DNA of 64,000 bases. Origin: Palaemon carinicauda (taxonomy: Eukaryota; Arthropoda; Malacostraca; Decapoda; Palaemonidae). Below, one piece after another: positions 8,991-19,246 of this stretch (the first letter of the stretch is position 1; every line of letters begins with the position of its first letter). The DNA lies in contig NC_090735.1 of NCBI RefSeq assembly GCF_036898095.1, forward strand, positions 856,960-920,959, given 5' to 3'. The notes beneath the pieces are model-generated. The model was not told the DNA's origin. It ran no database searches and saw only the letters and a program-made list of their open reading frames with translations. A program made the translations under genes and the position numbers.

Positions 8991-10847
8991 TACACAGTCT
9001 TCAGCAGATAACCTTGACATGGCAAAACGAGCTCTTTCACTCATCCCCAGTCCTCCACATACAATAACCAACCCCCTTTTCGTTGCCCTATACTTTTCTG
9101 TTGTCCCAGACACAATTGCTCTATGTCATTTATATTCCTTTACACAGTGGTCTGTAATGTTGTTTCAATAAGTGTAAGAGAACATTGCTTTCCCAAAAAG
9201 CACATCAGGTATCATATAATTTTTTTTTTTTTAATCTGCACAAGGTTTAGTAAAATCCTTTTCTGGGTATTTTTCTATCTAACACAAGGTATAGGGCTTC
9301 AAACAACATGGCCTTGACCAAGGGTAATTTGCAGAATACAGGGAGGCAAAGGCACAATTATCTCATTTTCAAGATATCCTATGGGTGCATCCTCCCAATG
9401 TCTCAGAAAGTCTTCTGGGCCGAGGTTACTAGACCTCAACTGTTTTTCTTGATCGAAACATATGACAGAACTCAATTACAGCTGGGTGGATACGTGAACG
9501 AACAAGTTGTAAACCTTGAGCAAAACACTAGTTACCAAACATGAGACGATTGCTAGACCACTCAGCCACGTGATAACAGGTTTTCCTTATTACATGTCAA
9601 GAATATGTTACCTAAGATAGACATTTTATGTTATCCTACATACTTTGCAATCTTTCTATCATTTTGAACCAGAGAATAAAGCTGGGAAACAGTTAGAATT
9701 GCTACCATTAACAGTAACCCTACACATTCCATAAAACTGGTATAAAACAAGCTATAAATAAATTACTGTGCAATTGCAGAAGTAAGAAAATTATAGAAAG
9801 GAACTTTTTAGAAATTTTTAGAAAATAAGAAAATTAAGAAAAAACTACAAAGTTCATGTTTATAAATGGTTATAGCAGAAGGAATTACATAGATGAACTT
9901 GACTCTAAGGTAGCTGTTATACTAATGGAGACAATTTTGTATATAATAAATTTAAAAAAAAAAAAAAACTGTAGGCTTTGGGAATGGTGCAGTGGGGCAG
10001 ATGATACAAGGTTATTTTTCTGCTGTAGAGATCTGAAAATCTTTAGAAGCAGTATCATATGGATAATAGGATCGCTGAATACCTTCTAAAGCAACCTTGC
10101 TCGTGAGATGATTAACATCATCGGTACGATCAAAAGCTGCATAAAGAATAGAGTTATAAAGACAAAGGAAGTTGAAGCATGACAGATAACTGTGATGATA
10201 TAATACCAAACTTATATCACACATGCTCGTACATTGTAATGGCACTTCTGTTCTTGTATATTATCGTTATCGCTTGCACATTAATATGGAAGCGAGCTGT
10301 TAAGTGATGACTGAGACGCGAGACGAATCCATCTCACTTTATTTGGATGGAGCATAAGTATATATACAACCTGTTCCAGTCAAGAACGGCACAAAAATTC
10401 AAACACAATTATTCAAGAACTTACAGGCATAAACAGGTTATCCTTGTGAGGTAGAGCGATAACGATATAAAAAAAAAAAACACAGAAATACCGATACTGT
10501 GTACAATCATGTGGGATACGCATGCGGTACAATATCAAGGATTGTTGGCTACCAAATACAGAAAAGGCGTGAGCATCTTCACATACCTTGTACTATAAAC
10601 ACGTCGAACTGGAGATTTACGGATGGCTTGAAGCTACTTGGTCTTCTTTACTATAAAATTTTGGCATGTGGGTAGGCAATAAAGAGGCTCCTAGAAAAAA
10701 ACTGTAGGTATAATTTTCACAAAACTGGAGGTGAAAAAGTACAGTAAATAGTAGATAAAGACATAATTTGAACTAATGGTACAGTATATGAAAAAGGAAA
10801 TTTAAGAGCCATACAGTAATTAAATACACTAATTGTGAGTGAGTTAT
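8991..10847. other. AT-rich intergenic DNA, no gene recognised
   Basis: No open frame with recognisable protein features and no repeat boundary that I can define. It holds several homopolymer runs (for example A-tracts near 9953-9969 and 10470). Short open frames here look random. Confidence 0.5.
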
Positions 10848-10945
10848 TAATATTATTATCATTATTATTATTACAAGCTAGGTTATAACCCTAGTTGGAA
10901 AAGCAAGATACTATAAGCTCAAAGGCTCCAACAGGGAAAATTAAC
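10848..10945 (-). mobile_element. LINE 3' tail, minus strand
   Basis: Begins with a TTA/ATT trinucleotide run, then AAGCTAGGTTATAACCCTAGTTGGAAAAGC-type sequence in the reverse orientation, ending in the reversed GGGAAAAT block. Same tail as the LINE at 44206-45505. Confidence 0.75.
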
Positions 10946-12174
10946 CTTTGAATAAATCTGGCTATTGAAGGAGAGTTCATCCATGCACATCGAAAGGCAT
11001 AAGTAGAAGCATCCCCATAGCGTTTAGTTTCAGATTAAAACGTATACTATACATACCAACATCAATTTTACATCATTCCCTTTCTCTATGCTCGTACGAG
11101 TATCACAGAAGTACATTACTTTTGCCATTCCTGTTTCAATTAGTTAAAATAAAAACAACTTTTTTAGAGTTATCCCCTTAAAACTTTTCTAGTAATGGTT
11201 CAAGTTCTCAATTTTGTTTGAAATTTGATTAAACCCCCTCAATGTTAAACACATTCACATGGATAATAAGGAACAAACTTCCATTGCACGAGTCGAGTCT
11301 CATTACATAACATTAACACTTGGTTCCATTACGTACTGTATAGTCAGAAGCGTCACAAGAAGGTAATGCAACAGCTAATAGTATCCATGGGGAAAAAGAG
11401 TTTTCTTTGTATGGGTTCTTGGTTATGGATATGTCTAAAGATAACAAATGTTTAAAAGAAAATAAGATTAAGGGATCAGAACAACATTATACGCAGCGTG
11501 TGAGCGTACTATATATACTCTGTAGTGATGTCGTCAATACATTTCTAGACTTAAAATTTCCCTTACATCTAAAGTGGAGGAGACCCTTTATTCAACTTTC
11601 TGAAATAAACACCTTAGTTACCACAATCTAACTCATATTTTACTATTGAATGCACACATCATGGTTGGATACCTTGACTCTATAAAAACAATAATCTTGT
11701 CTGCATACTATTCATTCACTGTGATGATACACGCTTTAACTGTTATACTACTGACATATTAAATATGGAAAGAATTCCTCTCTCGGTTACATTGGTGGCA
11801 AGTGAACGTAACATTGTAAGCTGCAAAGCAAGCCAACGTTTTGAAACATGTAAGAGCCACAAACTTATTACCACAAGATGCTGACAGGGGGCTAAGGGAG
11901 GAGCCGTTGTCAAGTAAAAGCGCAATAACACATTCATAGAAAAGCCTTTATGGAATTCTAAAAATATGAGAGCTATTAGTTTGGACAACTTCTTTCATGC
12001 TTACAATCAGATGGTGCTATCAGTATTAACTTATACATTGGGAACTTGGAGTATTACTGAAGCCCTAGAAAATAAGCTAGTTACATGTTAAAAGAGCTAA
12101 GGAGAGAATAATGATGGGAATAACACAGACCGAAAAGACCTACATGGAAACAAGACCTAACTAAACGTGAGATA
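10946..12174. other. Intergenic, nothing recognised
   Basis: AT-rich sequence without a supportable gene, RNA gene or repeat boundary. Confidence 0.45.
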
Positions 12175-12806
12175 GTAGGTTGGCCAGGGCAGCAGCCACC
12201 AGTTGAGATACTACCGCTAGAGTGCTATGGGGTCCTTCTAGCTGGTTATGGTTAATTTTCCCTTTGCCTACACATACACCGAATAGTCTGGCCTATTCTT
12301 TACAGATTCTCCTCTGTCCTTATACACCTTACAACACAGAGTACCAAAAAATTCTTCCTCACTCGGGGTTAACTACTGCACTGTAATTGTTCAGTGGATA
12401 TTTTCCTCTTGGTAAGGGTAGAAGAGAGACTTTAGCTATGGTAAGCAGCTCTTCTAGGACACTAAAATCAAACCATTGTCCTCTGGTCTTGGATAGTGTC
12501 ACAGCCTCTGTAACATGGTCTTTCACTGTCTTGGGGTAGTTCTCTCTTGCTTGAGGGTACACTAAGGCACACTATTCTATCTCATTTCTCCTCCTCTTGT
12601 TTTTTTAAAGTTTTTACAGTTTATATATGAAAGATTTATTTTAATGTTACTGTTTTTAAAGAATTCATATTTAATTGCTAGTTACCTCTCTTGTAGTTTC
12701 CTTATTTCCTTTCCTCGCTGGGCTATTTTCCCTGTTGGAGCTTTAGGGGTTATAGTATCCTGCTTTTCCAACTGGGGATTGTAGCTTAACAAGTAATAAT
12801 AATAAT
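12175..12806 (+). mobile_element. Composite non-autonomous repeat, copy 1
   Basis: About 630 bp. The first ~430 bases (GTAGGTTGGCCAGGGCAGCA, GAGATACTACCG, CATACACCGAATAGTCTGGCC and GGGTTAACTACTGCA blocks) recur at 48892 and 54093. The last ~180 bases are the LINE 3' tail ending in AATAATAAT. No open frame runs through the unit. Sharing a 3' tail with a LINE suggests mobilisation by that LINE, as for many SINE-like elements. Confidence 0.75.
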
Positions 12807-13510
12807 ACTCCTACATGAATAATGTAAAATTGAGAGTAATATCTGTATGAAGTCCACACACAGCGCTAATCCCTAAGGTGTTTACCTACAGTTCATCCAG
12901 CGAGGTGAAATGACAAAGTTACTGCCTTACTGGGAAAGAAGTTACATAGGAGAAATTTTCTTAATTATATCTTATTAAAACTCAATGCATCCAACCCTTG
13001 GTTTAACCATATTTGGACTAGCGGGGAACAATTTCACATTACATATTCCTTTGCTCTACAATTTGCTACCCTTGACAGTGCATTGAGCCACTTCAAAGAA
13101 CTTCAAAAAGTCTTAGAGAAAGTTTAACTGCCAGACTAACTCCTTAGCATTCTTTATTCTCTTTAGCTAAGACAGTTTTTTAAAGAGCCTCAGTAACTAT
13201 GGCTCATCCCTTTTTTATTTACTGTATAATATGGCAGTTTCTTTTCAAGCGTCTACTCTGATGCTGGTTTTTCTCTAACCCATCCTTGGGTGATTCTATT
13301 GTAGATGACTTTCATTACTCAACCTCTTGGTTTCTTCTTATGTAATTCCATAGTTTCTGGTATCTTTCAAATGAAGTCTATGAGATAAGTGGTTTCACTC
13401 CTTGGTCTCCTAAGGATTTTGCACAACTTTTACATAGAATAGTACTAAATATGTTGTACATTCTAAACCTTCCAACCTTTAGTCTCAATTGCTTTTACTT
13501 CTTAATAAGT

Positions 13511-13843
13511 AGGGTTGTGGTGGTCGATGTGTTAACGTCCCTGACTGGTGACCGCCAGACTTGGGTTTGAGTCCCACTCAAACTCGTTAGTCTTTGGTCG
13601 CTGAAACCTCACCATTCTTGTGAGCTATGGATGAGGGGTTTGGGGGAGCCTACAGTTCTACCTGCCGAGTCATCAGCAGCCATTGCCTGGCCCTGCTTGG
13701 TTCTAGCTCGGGTGGAGAGGGGGCTTTGGCGCTGATCACATGTATATAGGGTCAGTCTCTAGGGCACTGTCCTGTTTGATAGAGCAATGTCACTGTCCCT
13801 TGCCTCTGCCATTCATGAGTGGCCGTTAAACCTTTAAACTTGA
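13511..13843 (+). mobile_element. tRNA-headed SINE
   Basis: The 5' part contains a box-A-like stretch (TGGTCGATGTGTTAA, 13521-13535) and a good box B (GGGTTTGAGTCCC, 13563-13575) at tRNA-like spacing. A ~250 bp tRNA-unrelated body (GCCTGGCCCTGCTTGGTTC, AGGGTCAGTCTCTAGGG) follows and ends near TTAAACCTTTAAAC. This fits a pol III SINE. It is not a functional tRNA gene because I cannot fold a full cloverleaf. Confidence 0.65.
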
Positions 13844-15086
13844 CTCGGTATTAATCGCTCATTTTCTTAAAGCACCAAAAATCTCAGCATATCCTCTGAT
13901 CATCTGAATTTCTAAATCAAGATGATAATAGTAATAGTCTATGCTACCTCACTCATATCTCTTATTTATTCTCTGCAAAATTTCATGATCTTAATATTTG
14001 TAGTGCTGTTCATGACTTAATTTCGCCATATACTCATTTAGTTTCCAATGAAAGAATTCCAATTCTACTGTAGCCGATTGTGCTACATCTCCCTTCCCTC
14101 CTGTAATAATAATAATAATAATAATGGTGCTGCTTATAGACCAGTTTCTTCCCTTATGTCCCCTTCTCACTCAACTCCTTCAGATTATTCTATTGGCACA
14201 AAGAAAAAAAACATTCATCTTGTGCATGAGCTTATAAAAATTGGTTTGTTTCATTACTATCAGGACTTATTTTCTTATTTCTCAATGAGAATTTTAACAA
14301 TGAATACTGTTAAAATATGTCTTCAGCATAGAAAAAAAAAAATATTTTAAAGAAAAATAACTCAAAAATGTCAAAACCAATGCCCATAAAAATATTTGAG
14401 TAGCACCATCAGATATATGTAGAAATTATTCTTATCTCTGTTTCATATGAGAGAAGGATTTCATAAATGTTACATTATTACTTTTAAGAATATTTCTCAG
14501 GAACTTCCTGACTGCATAATTCATCTGCTCTGTTGTCAAGTGTACAAAACAGGTTTCACATTCCCATAAATAATGTACTGAAGTCAAACTCCTGGGTCAA
14601 ATGTTTTTTATAAGTTTTTCACACATTGAAGAATGTGGCCTTCTTTAACTTCAGGAATTCAGGAATCCTTCAGCCTAATTATTTCCAAAGGTGTGATCTG
14701 TCATCAATGACAGGATGAATTCCTCTTCCAATTGTTTGGTGGAAACATGACTGATTTGGACACCTTACCTTTCGTAGTCTGTGAACTGTTAATACATGAA
14801 GACGTCAAATTACAAACTTGGTAGGTTCCATGAAGCTGTTTACAAGTCGAATTTTCTTAAATTTTGGCCTAGGCTGGGCCTAACCTCCTATGCCTACTAT
14901 TTCCAGCTATAAAAGTCGGCAAATACTCCCGTCTCATATGAAATAAATATCAGGTTGTTGCAAATATTGTTTTTTTTTATTGTATTAAATGATATAAAAT
15001 TGTTTTATTGTATTTCTTTATCTTATTATAGTATACTAAGTTTTGCTAAAATATCTGAAATGTATGATTTCATTTGTTTATGTATC
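13844..15086. other. AT-rich intergenic, nothing recognised
   Basis: Contains a short (TAA)n run near 14105 but no gene or defined element. Confidence 0.45.
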
Positions 15087-15497
15087 TCCAAATGTTATCG
15101 AGTCAAATGTTTGTATGTTGAATGTTTGTAAGCCAAATGTTTGCAAGTTGAATGTTTGCAAGTCAAATGGTTGCAAGTCAAATGGTTGCAAGTCAAATGT
15201 TTGCAAATTGAATGTTTACAAGTTGAATGTTTGCAAGTCAAATGTTTGTAAGTTGAATGTTTACAAGTTGAATGTTTGTAAGCCAAATATTTGTAAGTCG
15301 AATGTTTGCGAGCCAAATGTTTGTAAGTTGAATGTTTACAAGTTGAATGTTTGCAAGTCAAATGTTTGTAAGTTGAATGTTTACAAGTCGAATGTTTGCA
15401 AGTCAAATGTTTGTAAGTTGAATGTTTACAAGTTGAATGTTTGTAAGCCAAATATTTGTAAGTCGAATGTTTGCGAGCCAAATGTTTGTAAGTTGGG
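15087..15497. repeat. 15-bp minisatellite with an 11-unit higher-order repeat
   Basis: About 27 tandem units of a 15-mer of the type AAGTYRAATGTTTGY. Variants alternate between CAAATG and TTGAATG. A block beginning GCCAAATATTTGTAAGTCG occurs at 15282 and again at 15447, exactly 165 bases (11 units) apart, so a higher-order unit was duplicated. Because the period is a multiple of three and stops are rare, long frames exist on both strands, but I do not consider them genes. The array ends about 33 bases before DIRS-B. Confidence 0.88.
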
Positions 15498-15530
15498 ACC
15501 TACTGTAACCACCGTCTAAACAATAACATA

Positions 15531-15725
15531 AAAATGATATTTTGATTATAAAATAAATTTTTTAATATACTTACCCGGTGAATATATAATAGCTGACGTC
15601 TCGGACGGCTCGACAGAAAAACACAAAAACTCGCGAGCGATCGCCATGAAGGTTGCGGGTGTGCCCACCAGCGCCAACTATCGGCCAGATACCGCATATA
15701 CATGTAAACAGCTCCAGTTCTTCTC
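15531..15725. repeat. DIRS-B inverted terminal repeat, 3' end of element
   Basis: Pairs with 21908-22078. The outer ~65 bases (starting AAAAATGATATTTTG) are specific to this end and reappear in reverse complement at about 15785-15825. Confidence 0.85.
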
Positions 15726-15768
15726 ATCCCGCTGGGTCTCTATCGGGGAGGAAGGGGGAGGCCTTTAA

Positions 15769-15864
15769 TTTATATATTCACCGGGTAATATTCAAAAATT
15801 TATTTTATAATCAAAATATCATTTTTAAATATTAAACTTAGCCGGTGAATATATAATAGCTGAT
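15769..15864. repeat. DIRS-B internal complementary region
   Basis: The first half is the reverse complement of the outer 15531-15595 end. The second half (ATTTTTAAATATTAAAC, then CCGGTGAATATATAATAGC) is the reverse complement of the outer 22039-22078 end. The junction lies near 15820. It acts as the bridge that aligns the two ends for circle formation in DIRS replication. Confidence 0.85.
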
Positions 15865-16255
15865 TCACACCCATGGTGGTGGGTAGAGACCAGTATTAAT
15901 ACAGTTTACGGCGTATATGCTTAGAGTTTTTGACAGTTATATCATAACAAAACCAAAATAAATATAGGTACCTGGTAAGGAAGCTGACTTTGACGATTAC
16001 TCTGCCTTGTTAGTCTGCTTTCCTCACGAAGCCCAGCCATCCTCTTAGGATGCTGAAAGACTCCCAGGAGCTGAAGTATCAAGGGCGGCAACCCATACAA
16101 CAGGACCTCATCAAACCCCTAATCTGGGCGCTCTCAAGAAATGACATTTGACCACCCGCCAAATCAACCAGGATGCGAAAGGCTTCTAGTCTTCCGTACA
16201 ACCCAAAAACAAGATTAAAAACATTTCAAGAGACAGATTAAAAAAGATATTGGAA

Positions 16256-19246
16256 TTAAGGGAATGTAGTGGTAGAACCCTCACCCACTACTGCACTCGC
16301 TGCAACGAATGGACCCAGTGTGTAGCAGTCCTCATAAAGAGTCTGGACATCTTTTAAGTAAAATGACGCGAATACCGACTTGCTTCTCCAAAAGGTCGCG
16401 TCCATAATACTTCGCAGAGATCTATTTTGCTTAAAGGCCACAGAAGTTGTTATAGCTCTTACTTCGTGTGTCTTAACCTTAAGCAAGCAACGGTCTTTTT
16501 CACTCAAGTGAGAATGAGCCTCTCGGATTAAAAATCTGATAAAATATGACAAAGCATTCTTTGACATAGGTAATGATGGCTTCTTAACTGAGCACCATAA
16601 GGCCTCAGATCCACCTCGTAAGGACTTAGTACGAGCTAAGTAGAACTTAAGAGCTCTAACTGGACACAGTACTCTTTCAAGTTCGTTGCCTACGATCTCT
16701 GACAGGCAAGGTATATCAAACGACTTAGGCCAAGGACGAGAAGGCAGTTCATTTTTGGCCAGGAAACCAAGCTGAAGTGAACATGTGGCTTTATCTGTGG
16801 AAAAGCCGATGTTCTTACTGAAGGCATGAATCTCACTGACCCTTTTAGCCGAAGCCAAGCACACTAAGAAAAGTGTCTTGAGGGTGAGATCCTTCAGGGA
16901 GGCTGAATGTAATGGCTCAAACCTGTCTGACATCAGGAACCTTAGGACCACGTCTAAGTTCCATCCAGGAGTTGCCATACGACGTTCCTTAGAGGTCTCG
17001 AAAGACTTAAGGAGATCTTGGAGATCTTTATTATTGTAAAGATCTAAGCCTCTATGTCGAAAGACCGAAGCCAACATGCTCCTGTAGCCCTTAATAGTGG
17101 GTGCTGAGAGGGAGCGAACATTTCTCAGATGTAAGAGAAAATCTGCGATTTAGGCTACAGAGGTACTGGAAGAGGACACAGATGCTGACTTGCAACAGTC
17201 GAAAGACTTCCCACTTCGACTGGTATACTTTGATGGTAGAAGCTCTCCTAGCTCTCGCAATCGCTCTGGCTGCCTCCTTCGAAAAGCCTCGAGCTCTTGA
17301 GAGTCTTTCGATAGTCTGAAGGCAGTCAGACGAAGCGCGGGGAGGCTTTGATGAAGATCCTTTACGTGGTGCTGTCGTAAGAGATCTACCCTTAGAGGAA
17401 GACTCCTTGGAATGTCTACCAGCCATTGAAGTACCTCTGTGAACCACTCTCTCGCGGGCCAGAGGGGAGCAACCAACGTCAACCTTGTCCCTTCGGGAGA
17501 GGCGAACTTCTACAGTACCTTGTTGACTATCTTGAATGGTGGGAATGCATACAAGTCCAGGTGAGACCAGTCCAGTAGAAACGCGTCTATGTGGATCGCC
17601 TCTGGATCTGGGACTGGCGAGCAATAGATTGGGAGCTTTTTGGTCAACGAGGTGGCAAAGAGGTCTATGGTGGGTTGACCCCAAGTCGCCCAAAGACTCT
17701 TGCACACGTCCTTGTGGAAGGTCCATTCCGTGGGGATCACCTGACCTCTCCGACTGAGACAGTCTGCCAAGACGTTCAAGTCCCCCTGGATGAATCTTGT
17801 CAACAGGGAGATGCCTCGATTTTTTTACCATATGAGGAGGTCCCTTGCGATCACGTACAGCGTGTGGGAGTGAGTGCCTCCTTGCTTGGAGATGTACGCC
17901 AAAGCTGTGGTGTTGTCTGAATTGACCTCTACCACTTTGTTTCGAAGAATGCTCTCGAAATTCATCAAGGCCAAGTGGACTGCTAATAGCTCCTTGCCGT
18001 TGATGTGCATGCTCTTCTGAACTGAGGTCCAAAGACCCGAGCATTCCCGACCGTCCAGAGTCGCACCCCAACCCAAATCCGACACGTCTGAGAACAACAC
18101 GTGGTTTGGGTTCTTGACTGCTAGGGACAGACCCTCTCTCAGACTGATGCTGCTGTCCCACCAGTTCAGGCATGCTTTTACTGGTTCGGAGACCGGGATT
18201 GATACAGCCTCTAAAGTCTTGCTCTTGTTCCAGTGAGAGTCTAGATGGAACTGGAGAGGGCGAAGGTGAAGTCTCCCTAGCGAGACAAACTGCTCCAGGG
18301 ATGACAGAGTCCCTACGAGACTCATCCAACTTCTTACTGAACAACGTTCTCTTTTCAGCATGAGTCGGACTTTGAGCAGGGCTTGTTCTATTCGGGTGGC
18401 AGACGGAAAAGCCCGAAAAACTAGACTGCAAATCTCCATCCCCAAATATAGAATCGTCTGGGATGGAATCAGTTAGGACTTTTCTAAGTTGACCAAAAGT
18501 CCCAACTCCTTTGCCAGACCCAACGTCCAGCGTAGATCCTGCAGACAGCGATGACTGGACGATGCTCTGAGAAGCCAGTCGTCCAAGTACAGGGAGGCTC
18601 GAATTCCCGATAAATGAAGGAATTTTGCCACATTCCTCATGAGCCTCGTAAACACGAGAGGAGCAGGACTGAGGCCGAAGCACAGTGCTCGAAACTGGTA
18701 CACCACATTCCTGTAAACAAACCTCAGAAACGGTTGGGAATCCGGGTGTATAGGAATGTGGAAGTACGCATCTCGCAGGTCGAGAGAGACCATCCAGTCT
18801 CCCTCTCTGACCGCTGCTAAGACAGACTTCGTGGTCTCCATCGTAAATTTTGTTTTCGTAACAAAAACGTTGAGCGCACTGACGTCTAGCACTGGCCTCC
18901 AACCTCCTGTATGCTTTGGGACTAGGAAGAGACGGTTGTAAAACCCCAGTGATTGAAGGTCCGAGACTTTCACCACCGCTCCCTTCTCTAGCAACAGAGA
19001 CACTTCGTGATGTAGAGCTTGTCTCTTTGACTCCTCTCGATACCTGGGAGAGAGGTCTATGGGAACTGTTACTAGAGGAGGTCTGCGTACAAAAGGTATT
19101 TTGTACCCCTCCTTGAGCAACAGAACAGACTCTTGGTCTGCACCCCTCTTCTCCCAGGCCTGCCAGAAGTTGTTCAGTCTGGCCCCGTCAGACTCTGCCA
19201 CGGGAGGACTTGGCTCCTCTCCTCTTACCTCTCTTTCCCTCGGCAC
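16256..19246 (-). pseudogene. Degenerate Pol of DIRS-B (RT, RNase H, tyrosine recombinase)
   Basis: Five segments lie in one and the same frame, separated by nonsense codons. RT is 18473-19246 (SLDLRDAYFHIP, YLDDWL). RT end and RNase H are 17825-18445 ([21 protein letters not shown]). 17510-17803 follows (LADCLSR, FATSL) and then a linker at 17150-17482. The recombinase is 16256-17077 (AKRVSEIHAF, HEVR, then a FYLK tyrosine). Stops fall at about 18473, 17825, 17510 and 17150. At two of them DIRS-C keeps a sense codon (for example the Gln of SQIADFLL), so they are point mutations. The frame is +1 relative to gag and overlaps its end. No functional Pol can come from this copy. The 19246 start is not an ATG, and the true start is unknown. 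Confidence 0.88.
17091..19187 (-). other. Long open frame continuing the gag frame of DIRS-B past its TGA
   Basis: Following the gag TGA (19188-19190) the same frame is open for 698 codons, the longest of the three cases, and covers the region in which Pol has three stops. I read the first ~95 codons by hand, and no stop occurs. The product is Ser/Arg/Gly-rich without a recognisable domain. Similarity to the DIRS-C counterpart is patchy (for example RLDGLSRPA against RLDGFSRPA) and weaker than between the two Pols. Not shown to be translated. Confidence 0.3.

Noticed and set aside
13511..13590. Functional tRNA gene
   Set aside because: Box A and box B are present, but I cannot form a full cloverleaf, and a SINE body follows directly.
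15043..15519. 158-codon frame in the minisatellite and its 128-codon antisense counterpart
   Set aside because: Both arise from a 15-bp repeat lacking stops; no start context, splice signal or non-repeat sequence supports a gene.
15500..15727. Frame with an apparent relative at 21879-22085
   Set aside because: The similarity exists only because the two are arms of the DIRS-B inverted terminal repeat.
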